From NCBI GenBank assembly GCA_902362805.1, contig CABIXY010000008.1, positions 90,753 to 154,752 on the forward strand: a stretch of DNA of 64,000 bases, given 5' to 3'. The DNA comes from Eubacteriaceae bacterium (GTDB lineage Bacteria; Bacillota; Clostridia; Peptostreptococcales; Anaerovoracaceae). This document shows, one piece after another, positions 32,797 through 40,831 of the stretch. Position numbers and translations under genes: made by a program. The notes under the pieces were generated by a model. That model saw only the letters and a program-made list of their open reading frames with translations. It was not told the DNA's origin and searched no databases. The stretch's first letter is position 1, and each line of letters begins with the position of its first letter.

Positions 32797-34788
32797 ATGA
32801 AATACAAGAACTTGTTCACACCGATCAAAATCGGTTCGGTGGAAATTAAAAATCGATTCGCTATGGCGCCGATGGGACCATTGGGTCTTTCTGACGCACA
32901 GGGAGGCTTTAACCAGAGAGGAATCGATTATTATACAGAAAGAGCAAAGGGTGGCACTGGTCTGATCATTACCGGGGTCACTTTTTCTGATTGCGAGGTG
33001 GAGCAGCAGAGCATGCCCAATTGCCCCAACTCCACTTTTAATCCCGTACACTTTATCAGAACTAGCAAAGAGATGACAGAGCGAGTACATGCGTATGGCA
33101 GCAAAATTTTCCTCATGATGTCCGGAGGTTTCGGCAGGGTGACGATTCCGACAAACTTGGGAGAATTCCCGCCAGTGGCGCCCTCTCCTATTCCGCATAG
33201 ATGGCTGGACAAGACTTGCAGGCCATTGACAAAAGAGGAAATTCACAGCATCGTCAAGTCTTTTGGCGACGGCGCATATAACGCCAAGCGGGGAGGCTTT
33301 GACGGCGTGGAAATCCATGCAGTTCACGAGGGCTATCTCCTGGATCAGTTTGCGATTTCTATGTTCAACCAAAGAGACGATGAGTACGGCGGCAGCCTGG
33401 AGAACCGTCTGCGCTTTGCCAGAGAAGTCGTAGAGGAAATCAAAAGGCGCTGCGGAGATGATTTTCCTGTTGCGCTCAGGTTCAGTGTCAAGAGCATGAT
33501 TAAAGATTGGCGTGACGGTGCTCTGCCAGGTGAAGTGTTTGAGGAAAAAGGCAGAGATATAGAAGAGGGGCTTGCGGCGGCCAAACGATTAGTCGAATAC
33601 GGTTACGACGCTCTGGATACCGACGTTGGAACCTATGATGCCTGGTGGTGGAACCATCCGCCTATGTATCAGGAGAAAGGCCTTTATCGTCCATACTGTA
33701 AGATGGTCAAAGAGGTCGTAGACGTACCGGTGCTTTGTGCAGGACGTATGGATGACCCGCAGATGGCAGCGGCATCCTTGGAGAATGGCGAATGTGATGT
33801 CATCAGTCTGGGCAGGCCGCTCTTAGCTGATCCCGACTATGTAAACAAGCTGCGCGCAGGTAGATTTGAAGAAGTGCGTCCTTGCATTTCTTGTCATGAG
33901 GGCTGCATGGGACGGATTCAGGAGTATTCCATGATTAACTGTGCAGTGAATCCGCAGGCAGCTAGAGAACGAGTGACTGCTTATGAGCCGATCTGCAAAA
34001 GTAAAAAGGTGATGGTGGTCGGCGGCGGGGTCGCGGGTTGTGAGGCGGCCCGAGTACTGGCTATCCGCGGGCACAGACCGGAGCTTTTTGAAAAAAGTGA
34101 ACAGCTGGGCGGCAATTTGATTCCTGGCGGAGCGCCTGACTTTAAGGAAGATGATATTGCTCTAGCAAAATGGTATGAAAGACAGCTTTCGAAGCTGGAA
34201 GTTCCTGTTCATTATGACAGAAAGGTCAGCAGAGAAGATGTGCTGGCAGCCGATTACGATGCAGTCATTATCGCTACAGGCTCGTCGCCGAAGGTATTTT
34301 CGCTGGGAGATGACAGCCACGTTTATACTGCGGCTGATGTGCTGAAGAAAGAAAAAGACTGCGGCGATACAACTGTAGTGATTGGCGGTGGTCTGGTGGG
34401 GTGCGAGACGGCGCTCTGGCTCAGTGAACAGGGGAAAAAAGTGACGGTTGTGGAGGCGCTGGACAAACTGCTGGCGGTTAACGGCCCACTCTGCCACGCC
34501 AATAAGGATATGCTTGAGAAATTGGTTCCATATCATGGCGTAGAAGTGATTACCTCAGCAAAGGCGACCAGCTTTGAGAAGGGGATTCTGACAGTAGAAT
34601 GCGCTGGCGAAACAAAGGAGATTTCGGCAGACAGTGTAATTTTGTCGGTGGGATACAAAGAAGAGAACACACTGTATCACGAATTGGAATTTGACGTTCC
34701 GGAAATTTACCTTCTGGGCGATGCCAAAAAAGTGTCCAACATCATGTATGGCATCTGGGATGCCTTTGAGGTAGCAAATCATATATAG
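32797..34788 (+). CDS. FMN/FAD iron-sulfur ene-reductase (2,4-dienoyl-CoA reductase/BaiH-like)
   Basis: Old-yellow-enzyme family reductase of activated C=C bonds. An N-terminal FMN TIM barrel (FTPIKIGSVEIKNRFAMAPM, GGFDGVEIHAVHEGYL, CAGRMDDPQMA) is followed by the cluster motif CISCHEGCMGR with a fourth cysteine at INCAVNP (about residues 355-380) and FAD/NAD-binding domains (VMVVGGGVAGCEAAR, VVIGGGLVGCETAL). The 663-residue length fits FadH, BaiCD/BaiH and enoate reductases. The substrate may be an enoyl-CoA, a bile acid or a cinnamate-type acid; sequence alone does not decide. Probably controlled by the upstream LysR protein. Confidence 0.9.
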   Translation: MKYKNLFTPIKIGSVEIKNRFAMAPMGPLGLSDAQGGFNQRGIDYYTERAKGGTGLIITGVTFSDCEVEQQSMPNCPNSTFNPVHFIRTSKEMTERVHAYGSKIFLMMSGGFGRVTIPTNLGEFPPVAPSPIPHRWLDKTCRPLTKEEIHSIVKSFGDGAYNAKRGGFDGVEIHAVHEGYLLDQFAISMFNQRDDEYGGSLENRLRFAREVVEEIKRRCGDDFPVALRFSVKSMIKDWRDGALPGEVFEEKGRDIEEGLAAAKRLVEYGYDALDTDVGTYDAWWWNHPPMYQEKGLYRPYCKMVKEVVDVPVLCAGRMDDPQMAAASLENGECDVISLGRPLLADPDYVNKLRAGRFEEVRPCISCHEGCMGRIQEYSMINCAVNPQAARERVTAYEPICKSKKVMVVGGGVAGCEAARVLAIRGHRPELFEKSEQLGGNLIPGGAPDFKEDDIALAKWYERQLSKLEVPVHYDRKVSREDVLAADYDAVIIATGSSPKVFSLGDDSHVYTAADVLKKEKDCGDTTVVIGGGLVGCETALWLSEQGKKVTVVEALDKLLAVNGPLCHANKDMLEKLVPYHGVEVITSAKATSFEKGILTVECAGETKEISADSVILSVGYKEENTLYHELEFDVPEIYLLGDAKKVSNIMYGIWDAFEVANHI

Positions 34789-34795
34789 AATCACG

Positions 34796-34843
34796 AAAGA
34801 AGCTGCAGTCGGAAATGTTTTCTCCTGATGCAGCTTCTTTTGC
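34796..34843 (+). terminator. Terminator of ene-reductase gene
   Basis: AAAGAAGCTGCA (34796-34807) / TGCAGCTTCTTT (34829-34840), then TGCTT; also possibly bidirectional because the next gene is convergent. Confidence 0.85.
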
Positions 34844-34896
34844 TTATCACTTTGGAAATACCGTCCTGAGAACATATTTCTGGATGTTCCAGATAC

Positions 34897-35307
34897 TTAT
34901 TTGATATATAATCCTCCGACTTTCATATCTTTGTCCAAAGATATGGTGAAGGTTGCAGCTTCGTTTTCATATTGGCATTTGACGATGCATACGGCATATT
35001 CAACACCAAGAGATTCTGAAGAAGATAATGACACAGATTTGAACCTGACAAATCCACCCAGACCTTCGAAGATGGATGTAAATGTATTCTCTAGCTTTTT
35101 CTGACTCATGGACTCCTTCATGAAATCGCTGAACTGATCATAGCAGCTTCCATAGTCTTTTGCGTTTAGCTGGTCGATAAACCCCTCAGATGTCTTGATC
35201 ACTTGATCTCTATCAAATCCCGATGGCAATTCATTGGCCGCGCAGCTGGCACAAATCCCCAAAAGGAGAGCCATAGCGGCCGGCACTACGATATATCTCT
35301 TTTTCAT
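34897..35307 (-). CDS. Secreted DUF3887-like protein
   Basis: Exported protein of 136 residues. A basic N-terminus and hydrophobic segment end at ICASCAAN, which may be a lipobox (cysteine near residue 22) or a signal peptidase I site. The rest resembles DUF3887: an amphipathic helix (VIKTSEGFIDQLNAKDYGS), then a small beta-sheet ending AATFTISLDKDMKVGG. The start at 35307 has AGAAAGGGTG upstream; a GTG three codons earlier overlaps this site. Function unknown. Confidence 0.7.
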   Translation of the reverse strand: MKKRYIVVPAAMALLLGICASCAANELPSGFDRDQVIKTSEGFIDQLNAKDYGSCYDQFSDFMKESMSQKKLENTFTSIFEGLGGFVRFKSVSLSSSESLGVEYAVCIVKCQYENEAATFTISLDKDMKVGGLYIK

Positions 35308-35334
35308 ATTTCTCACCCTTTCTGTCTTGCCATC

Positions 35335-35363
35335 ATTATACCTTTAATTTATAATGTTATCAA
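35335..35363 (-). promoter_or_regulatory. Promoter of DUF3887-like gene
   Basis: On the minus strand TTGATA (35363-35358), 17 bases, TATAAT (35340-35335). Confidence 0.8.
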
Positions 35364-35381
35364 GTTTAGAAAAGGGGAAAG

Positions 35382-36269
35382 ATGAGAATTCATAAAACTA
35401 TGATAAAGATTTTAATTGTGTTTTCAGTGCTGCTGGCATTGGCGCTCTTTGTTTACTGGAATAATAAGTCTCTGGTGGTGACCGAGTATCAGTACCAGAG
35501 TAAGCAAGTACCGAAACAATTTGAGGGATTTCGTATCACACAGATTTCTGATTTGCAAAGTGAGTATTTTGGCCAGCATCAGAAGAAGCTTCTGACCAAA
35601 ACGGCGGAAACGAATCCGGATATCATCGTGTTTACAGGGGATCTGCTGGACCGTAACCACACTAGCTATGAGGCCAGCTTGGAAGCAATCAAAGGATTAG
35701 CCAAAATTGCACCGGTTTACTATGTAAATGGGAATCACGAATTGGCCCTGCCAGAGCAAAGAATGAAGGAATTTTACGATGAACTGCGGCAGATGGGGGT
35801 CAATGTTCTCTTTGACGAGACGGCAGCCGTGACGCTAGGCGTTCAGCAGATTCACCTGATCGGCATTTCGGAATACACCCTCTATGCCAGCAAGGAGTCG
35901 ATAGGAAGGACTGCGACTGCTTATGACCCATCGGTTATCAACGATGTGATTGATCGGCTGACGGAAAGTATTGGAGAGGAAGAGTTTGTCGTCATGCTGA
36001 CTCATGAACCGCAGTTTTTCGATGCCTATACCAATGACAAGGTGGATCTGATTTTTGCTGGACACGCTCACGGCGGGCAGATCAGACTGCCTTTTACGGA
36101 AGGTTTGTTTGCGCCGGGGCAGGGTACTCTGCCAAAGCTGACTAGTGGTGTGCACAAAAAAAGTCACACCACGATGGTCATCAGCAGGGGCCTGGGCAAT
36201 AGTGTGTTTCCTTTTCGTTTTATGAACAGACCAGAAATTGTTGTCGTTGATTTGAAACGTGGATTGTGA
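35382..36269 (+). CDS. Membrane-anchored metallophosphoesterase, YkuE-like
   Basis: Calcineurin-type phosphoesterase with an N-terminal membrane anchor (about residues 7-25). Metal-site motifs are QISDLQSE, FTGDLLDR, NGNHE, LTHEPQFF and GHAHGGQIRLP. The first motif has DLQ where the family usually has DLH, so one metal ligand is replaced by glutamine, which may weaken or change one of the two metal sites. Substrates of this group include cell-envelope phosphate esters; none can be named here. A small coupled gene pair follows. Confidence 0.85.
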   Translation: MRIHKTMIKILIVFSVLLALALFVYWNNKSLVVTEYQYQSKQVPKQFEGFRITQISDLQSEYFGQHQKKLLTKTAETNPDIIVFTGDLLDRNHTSYEASLEAIKGLAKIAPVYYVNGNHELALPEQRMKEFYDELRQMGVNVLFDETAAVTLGVQQIHLIGISEYTLYASKESIGRTATAYDPSVINDVIDRLTESIGEEEFVVMLTHEPQFFDAYTNDKVDLIFAGHAHGGQIRLPFTEGLFAPGQGTLPKLTSGVHKKSHTTMVISRGLGNSVFPFRFMNRPEIVVVDLKRGL

Positions 36270-36289
36270 AGTAAGGAGGGGGTTGAGTG

Positions 36290-36496
36290 ATGAAAAGAAA
36301 ATCGTCAATTTTGGATCGGGCCAGAACTGTTTTGAAAACGACCGGTACATTGGGGGCGGCATCTGCTGGACAGTTTGTTGATAATTTTTGCGATGAAGCA
36401 GAGAGAACAGCTTATGGGCAAGCTGACAAAAAAGCAGAGACTGAAAACTGTGACCAGAAATTGCAGGATGAGGAAAAGAAGGAGAAAGAAAAATGA
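36290..36496 (+). CDS. Small charged protein of unknown function
   Basis: 68-residue frame, not recognised. It has a basic N-terminus, an Ala/Gly-rich middle (TTGTLGAASAGQFVDNF) and a Lys/Glu-rich tail. Support: AAGGAGGGGG seven bases before the ATG and a four-base ATGA overlap with the following VOC gene, which indicates translational coupling. No signal peptide or clear membrane helix. Confidence 0.6.
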   Translation: MKRKSSILDRARTVLKTTGTLGAASAGQFVDNFCDEAERTAYGQADKKAETENCDQKLQDEEKKEKEK

Positions 36497-36855
36497 AGTA
36501 TTTATGGACGACGATGCACGTAACGGATCTGGACAAGTCCGTAGCATTCTATGAGGAGGTTGTGGGACTGACCTTGGAGAACAGGTTCCAGGCTGGACCT
36601 GGCTCGGAAATCGCTTTTATGAAGTCAGAAGGCACAGGGACGAAAGTGGAACTCCTCTGCCGTGCTGACTTTGCTGGACGCAGAGAGGATGCCGCGCTCT
36701 CTCTGGGTTTCGAAACGGAGAATCTCGAAGATAAAATGGCGGAATTAAAGGCAAAAGGTTATGCGGTGAGCGATATAATCAGACCTAATTCCAAGACCAG
36801 ATTCTTTTTTGTCAAAGACCCCGATGGAATCGATATTCAGTTTGTAGAAGAGTAG
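36493..36855 (+). CDS. VOC-superfamily protein (glyoxalase/dioxygenase fold)
   Basis: 120-residue vicinal-oxygen-chelate protein, related to lactoylglutathione lyase. MKYLWTTMHVTDLDKSVAFYEEVVGL holds the first metal ligand His, KVELLC a Glu, and DPDGIDIQFVEE the last Glu. The position that normally carries a second histidine reads ALSLGFE, so canonical glyoxalase I activity is uncertain. It overlaps the small charged protein gene and ends before a strong terminator. Confidence 0.8.
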   Translation: MKYLWTTMHVTDLDKSVAFYEEVVGLTLENRFQAGPGSEIAFMKSEGTGTKVELLCRADFAGRREDAALSLGFETENLEDKMAELKAKGYAVSDIIRPNSKTRFFFVKDPDGIDIQFVEE

Positions 36856-36877
36856 AGCTTGCAAGGCAGACACGAGG

Positions 36878-36922
36878 CTGCTGTTTCGGTAGATAACCCA
36901 TCTATTGAAGCGGCAGTTTTTT
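36878..36922 (+). terminator. Terminator after VOC gene
   Basis: Long interrupted stem from CTGC (36878) to GCAG (36916) with TAGAT/ATCTA at its tip, followed by six T. Confidence 0.8.
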
Positions 36923-36957
36923 GTTGTAAGAAAATGTAAAAAATATCCTGTAATATA

Positions 36958-36986
36958 TTGACAATCATGCTCGATAATGGTAATAT
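36958..36986 (+). promoter_or_regulatory. Promoter of ydbC-like gene
   Basis: TTGACA (36958-36963), 17 bases, TAATAT (36981-36986); GAAAGGAG lies before the ATG at 37029. Confidence 0.8.
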
Positions 36987-37028
36987 ATGGTAACGACGAA
37001 AACCTGAAGAGAAAGGAGATTTTTACAC

Positions 37029-37520
37029 ATGCCAGATAAGAATATCACATATGAGATCAGGGAATACTTAGGAGTAATTTCAGAACATGACTCAGGCTGG
37101 AATAAGGAACTCAACATTATATCCTGGAACGGGCAGACGCCTAAATACGATTTGAGAGATTGGGATCCCCACCATGAGAGGATGAGCAGAGGCATAACCC
37201 TTCACCCGGCAGAAATGAGAAAGCTGGTAGATCTTTACTTAGCTAGTAACAACCGAAAAAGAATTGAAGAGGGCAAGAGCGAAGAAGAGAAAAAACGCCA
37301 ACGGCAAGCAGAATTTCGAAAGACTTATGCAGAAAAGAAACAAGATCCTACACTGGAAGCAGTAGAAAAAGAGACCCTGGAAGGCGCGCAGCCGCCAGTA
37401 GAAGAACACACTGAAACACTTCTGAATGCTGAAGCGCATACAGAAGAGGAACAGTCCACACCTTTAGCTGAGTGCCAAGGGGAGGAATTTCAAGGACCCG
37501 CAGCAGCAGAATCTTTTTAA
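37029..37520 (+). CDS. YdbC/PC4-like single-stranded nucleic acid-binding protein with charged tail
   Basis: The first 75 residues match the bacterial PC4/YdbC fold: YEIREYLGVISEHDSGWNKE, LNIISWNGQTPKYDLRDWDP and RGITLHPAEMRKLVDLYL, in the order of the Lactococcus YdbC family. That family binds single-stranded DNA or RNA as a dimer. The remaining 85 residues are a Lys/Glu coiled-coil-like stretch (about 76-105) followed by an acidic Pro/Glu/Ala tail, longer than the usual family members. Own promoter; no cotranscribed partner evident. Confidence 0.8.
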   Translation: MPDKNITYEIREYLGVISEHDSGWNKELNIISWNGQTPKYDLRDWDPHHERMSRGITLHPAEMRKLVDLYLASNNRKRIEEGKSEEEKKRQRQAEFRKTYAEKKQDPTLEAVEKETLEGAQPPVEEHTETLLNAEAHTEEEQSTPLAECQGEEFQGPAAAESF

Positions 37521-37530
37521 TTTGTCGATG

Positions 37531-37559
37531 AACCAAAATGAAACCGCAGACATATTATA
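37531..37559 (+). promoter_or_regulatory. Candidate sigma-K promoter of cysteine-rich small gene
   Basis: AACC (37531-37534), 16 bases, CATATTATA (37551-37559) fits the mother-cell pattern AC-N16-CATAnnnTA. AGGAGG and the ATG at 37595 follow at normal distances. Confidence 0.4.
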
Positions 37560-37594
37560 TAGCAAACCCAATTTAAGTATAGGAGGAATAAATT

Positions 37595-37738
37595 ATGTCA
37601 TGTTTTAATAGAGGCGGCGGTATGGACGATAGTCTGCTGTTTTTCTTTTTACTGTTAGTTCTGTTATTCTGTAATTCAGGATTTTTAGGATGCGGCAATA
37701 ATGACTGCTGTGATCCATGCGAACCTACATGTTGCTAA
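37595..37738 (+). CDS. Small cysteine-rich membrane peptide, possible spore protein
   Basis: 47-residue frame. It begins MSCFNRGGGMDDS, has one strongly hydrophobic segment (LLFFFLLLVLLF, about residues 14-26) and ends in a cysteine cluster GCGNNDCCDPCEPTCC. AGGAGG lies eight bases upstream and a bidirectional terminator follows. The architecture resembles small YjcZ-like or coat-associated sporulation peptides, and a sigma-K-like promoter precedes it. Disulfide cross-linking or metal binding by the tail is inference. Confidence 0.7.
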   Translation: MSCFNRGGGMDDSLLFFFLLLVLLFCNSGFLGCGNNDCCDPCEPTCC

Positions 37739-37746
37739 GGTAAAAA

Positions 37747-37773
37747 ACAAGAGAGGGTTTAACCCTCTCTTGT
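37747..37773. terminator. Bidirectional terminator between convergent small genes
   Basis: ACAAGAGAGGGTT/AACCCTCTCTTGT perfect 13-base stem around one T; on the minus strand it runs into TTTTTT. It contains the stop codon of the DUF378 gene. Confidence 0.85.
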
Positions 37774-37956
37774 ATTGCTACTGAACAAAAATGAAATCGC
37801 CCATATTGCGGCAAGTCCGACTATTGCATAGATAATTCTAGATACTACGAATAAGTCCGCACCGAAGATGCTGTCGACAAGGTTATACTTAAAGAAACCG
37901 ATAAGTCCCCAGTTGAGTCCTCCGATGATCAGGAGGGCCAGGATTAATTTTTTCAT
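37759..37956 (-). CDS. DUF378 small membrane protein
   Basis: 65 residues with two membrane segments (LILALLIIGGLNWGLIGFF and VSRIIYAIVGLAAIWAISFL). GGLNWGLIGFF is the DUF378 signature. AGGAGTG precedes the start on the minus strand. Function unknown; the family is frequent in Firmicutes as single genes. Its stop codon lies in the shared terminator. Confidence 0.88.
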   Translation of the reverse strand: MKKLILALLIIGGLNWGLIGFFKYNLVDSIFGADLFVVSRIIYAIVGLAAIWAISFLFSSNTREG

Positions 37957-38011
37957 CTAATCACTCCTTTCAAATTGTATTTTAACCAATAATATTTATA
38001 ATATCCGTTAA

Positions 38012-38152
38012 ATATGGTACAATGTTTATACCCGGCGATTGGCGAGCGATAGCGCGGTCAGAGCCGAGGTATGACAGGTGCCCAATGCACTTAGCGATTG
38101 GCAAGCGGCAGCGCGGTCAGAGTTTAGCGCATATGGTACAATGTTAAACAGT
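38012..38152 (+). repeat. Duplicated promoter/GC-rich repeat upstream of kinase gene
   Basis: ATATGGTACAATGTT occurs at 38012-38026 and 38131-38145; each holds an extended -10, TGGTACAAT. Between them a 59-base step repeats GCGATTGGC(G/A)AGCG followed by AGCGCGGTCAGAG (38035 and 38094). It looks like a tandem duplication that multiplied a promoter region. Confidence 0.65.
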
Positions 38153-38184
38153 AGCAACAATTCAGCCAAAAAGGGGAGGCGTTT

Positions 38185-39849
38185 ATGAAAATACAACTGA
38201 AAACCGCACCGCGGGGAAATTTTGAAGAGATTGAAGTGAAGCAAGGAACGACCATTGAAGAAATATATAGAAGATATGAAAAAGATTTACCATATACGAT
38301 TTTGGCGGCAAAAGTGAATAATAAATTTGAAGACCTTACATATGGGCTCTTCGAAAACTGCAATCTGGAACTACTGGATATGCGTACACAGACTGCTAAT
38401 TTGATTTATCAGTATAGCTTATCTTTGATTTATCTGAAGGCTGTATATGACTGTTTGGGGAACGTCAAAGTGGAGATTCAGAATTCTCTCAATAAAGGAC
38501 TGTATACGGAAATTAAAACCGAAAAACCAGTGACAGCCAGACAAGTCCACGCAATCGAAAAGAGAATGAGAGAAATTGTTAAGGAAGATATGCCTTTTGT
38601 CAAGGAAATCGTTTCCAGAGAAGAAGCCATGGACATCCTTGAGCAAGAAGGTATGAAAGAAAAGCAGAGAATCTTAAGTGAATCATTAGATTTGAGCCAA
38701 GTGAAATTTTATTCTCTGGATGGCGTGAGAGACTTTTTTTATGGCTTGATGGTGCCGTCGACTAGATATATCAAATACTTTGAACTGATGAAGTACCGTC
38801 GCGGCGTTTTGCTCAGATTTCCGCATCCCTCCAATCCTAATGTCATCCCGGAGTATGAAGATGAGAAGAAACTTTATCAGGCTTTTGGAGAGCAGACCAA
38901 ATGGGATAAGCTTTTGGACGTCAATTACGTTGCCGACCTCAATGACAAAATTGAGAATGGCCAGTATAGGGAATTGATTCAGTTATCAGAAGCACTTCAC
39001 GAGAAAAAGATTGCGGAGATCGCTGACGCGATTAAGAAACAGCATAAGCGCATTATTCTCATCGCGGGACCATCGTCATCAGGAAAGACCACTTTTGCCA
39101 GACGGCTCTGCATTCAGCTGAAGGTCAATGGACTGAACCCGCTATATATGGGTACAGACGATTATTTTGTTGAAAGGGAAAATTCGCCTTTAGATGAGCA
39201 CGGCGAAAAGGATTTTGAGAGTCTGCGAGCTTTGGATATTCAGTTGTTCAACGACAATATGAATGATCTTTTGGCAGGTAAAGAAGTAGATCTTCCTACT
39301 TTTGACTTTATGACCGGACACAAAGTCTTTGGGAAAAGGATTACATCGGTCAAACCGGGACAGCCTATTGTGATTGAAGGGATTCATGCGCTCAATGAAC
39401 AACTGACAGAATATATTCCGAAGGAAGAAAAGTTTAAAATTTATATCAGTCCGCTGACACAGCTTAATATTGACGCGCACAACAGGATTCCAACTACTGA
39501 CGAGAGGATGCTCCGCAGAATGGTGAGAGACAATCTGTACAGAGGGCATAATGCGCAGAGCACCATTGCCAGCTGGCCAAAAGTGAGAGCGGGGGAAGAT
39601 GTCAACATATTCCCTTATAATGGAGAGGCAGATGTTTTGTTCAACTCTTATCACGTCTATGAAATCGCAGTTTTGAAAAAATATGCGGAGCCTTTGCTCA
39701 AGCAGATTACGCCAGAAGAGCCGGAGTATGCAGAAGCTATACGAATGTTGAAATTCTTGAGATTTTTTAAGACCATCGAAGATGATCAGGTGATTGTCAA
39801 TAATTCTATCATTCGGGAATTCATCGGCGGCAGCATTTTTGTCGAATAG
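38185..39849 (+). CDS. TGS-domain uridine kinase-like fusion
   Basis: 554 residues. The N-terminal region (1-65) is a TGS-like ubiquitin-fold domain, the next part (about 70-270) resembles the second additional domain of ThrRS-type proteins, and the C-terminal half is a uridine kinase/phosphoribulokinase-type P-loop kinase with GPSSSGKTTFARRL (about residue 293), TDDYFVERENSPLDEHGEKD and VIEGIHALNEQL. This architecture is widespread in Clostridia but poorly studied. The coupled psuK-like gene (14 bases downstream) suggests pyrimidine nucleoside salvage. Confidence 0.85.
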   Translation: MKIQLKTAPRGNFEEIEVKQGTTIEEIYRRYEKDLPYTILAAKVNNKFEDLTYGLFENCNLELLDMRTQTANLIYQYSLSLIYLKAVYDCLGNVKVEIQNSLNKGLYTEIKTEKPVTARQVHAIEKRMREIVKEDMPFVKEIVSREEAMDILEQEGMKEKQRILSESLDLSQVKFYSLDGVRDFFYGLMVPSTRYIKYFELMKYRRGVLLRFPHPSNPNVIPEYEDEKKLYQAFGEQTKWDKLLDVNYVADLNDKIENGQYRELIQLSEALHEKKIAEIADAIKKQHKRIILIAGPSSSGKTTFARRLCIQLKVNGLNPLYMGTDDYFVERENSPLDEHGEKDFESLRALDIQLFNDNMNDLLAGKEVDLPTFDFMTGHKVFGKRITSVKPGQPIVIEGIHALNEQLTEYIPKEEKFKIYISPLTQLNIDAHNRIPTTDERMLRRMVRDNLYRGHNAQSTIASWPKVRAGEDVNIFPYNGEADVLFNSYHVYEIAVLKKYAEPLLKQITPEEPEYAEAIRMLKFLRFFKTIEDDQVIVNNSIIREFIGGSIFVE

Positions 39850-39863
39850 AGAGGATTGACAGT

Positions 39864-40772
39864 ATGGCGGATATTATCGTAATTGGAGGAATTAACATCG
39901 ACATAGAGGGCTGCCCGCGGAAGACTTTGGTGCCGTCTGATTCCAATCCGGGAGACATTGCAATTTCCTATGGCGGGGTCGGGCGGAATATCGTAGAGAA
40001 TGCAGCACGGCTGGGCGCTGATGTTGGGATGATTTCTTTGACGGGAGACGACTTCTTGGGCAATAATGCTAGAGATCATCTTGCCGGCTTGGGAGTGGAT
40101 GTATCTGGTATCGTCCATGTAAATGGATGTAACACAGGTATGTACCTATCCATCCTCAACCATGAAAACGATATGGCTGTTGCAATCTGCAATATGGATA
40201 TTTTGGAGCGGGTAACGCCTGCTTTTCTGGAAGACAAACTCAATCAATTGACTAAGTCGGAGATTGTCGGGGTGGACTGTAATTTGGATTTTGCTACGCT
40301 GGATTACATTACTAACAGCCTTCATGTCCCTCTGTTTCTCGATCCGGTTTCCGCCTCAAAGGCAGAGCGTGTGAAACCGATCATCGGCCGCTTTCACACT
40401 ATCAAACCCAATCGCATCGAGGCAGAACTTTTGAGCGACATTAAAATAGTCGATGACGCATCGCTCAGGCAGGTCGGATCTTGGTTCTGCCGTCAGGGTG
40501 TAAAGCGTGTCTTTATCAGCTTAGGAGAAGATGGAGTCTACTACCGAGACGAAAGCGGTGAAGGAATTGTAGGGACAAGTCCGGTGAAGCTTGCCAGTGC
40601 TACAGGGGCAGGAGATGCTTTTTCCGCAGCAATTTTAGTGGGGCACATCAAAGACTTCAGTGCAGAGGATACGGCAAAACTGGGCGTCGCCTGTGCTTCT
40701 CTGGCTTTGGAAGTGAAATCTGCGGTAAACCCGAGAATTTGCTGGGACGAAGCAATCCGCCGCATGAAATAA
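39864..40772 (+). CDS. psuK: PfkB-family kinase, probable pseudouridine kinase
   Basis: Ribokinase-fold kinase of 302 residues. SNPGDIAISYGGVGRNIVEN near the N-terminus is the pattern of PsuK/YeiC proteins, with IVGVDCNLDF, LFLDPVSASKAERVKP, HTIKPNRIEAELLS and the C-terminal TGAGDAF anion hole with catalytic Asp. It would phosphorylate pseudouridine to the substrate of PsuG, whose gene is at 22973. It is cotranscribed with the uridine kinase-like gene. A generic sugar or nucleoside specificity is the alternative. Confidence 0.85.
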   Translation: MADIIVIGGINIDIEGCPRKTLVPSDSNPGDIAISYGGVGRNIVENAARLGADVGMISLTGDDFLGNNARDHLAGLGVDVSGIVHVNGCNTGMYLSILNHENDMAVAICNMDILERVTPAFLEDKLNQLTKSEIVGVDCNLDFATLDYITNSLHVPLFLDPVSASKAERVKPIIGRFHTIKPNRIEAELLSDIKIVDDASLRQVGSWFCRQGVKRVFISLGEDGVYYRDESGEGIVGTSPVKLASATGAGDAFSAAILVGHIKDFSAEDTAKLGVACASLALEVKSAVNPRICWDEAIRRMK

Positions 40773-40780
40773 GAAAAAGA

Positions 40781-40816
40781 AAAAAAGCAGTTAGTTCATT
40801 GAACAACTGCTTTTTT
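40781..40816. terminator. Bidirectional terminator between psuK and desulfoferrodoxin gene
   Basis: AAAAAAGCAGTT (40781-40792) / AACTGCTTTTTT (40805-40816). Confidence 0.9.
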
Positions 40817-40831
40817 CTATGCGTAATGAAG

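Noticed and set aside
37595..37738. Metallothionein
   Set aside because: The cysteine cluster is accompanied by a strong membrane helix and lacks a metallothionein spacing pattern.
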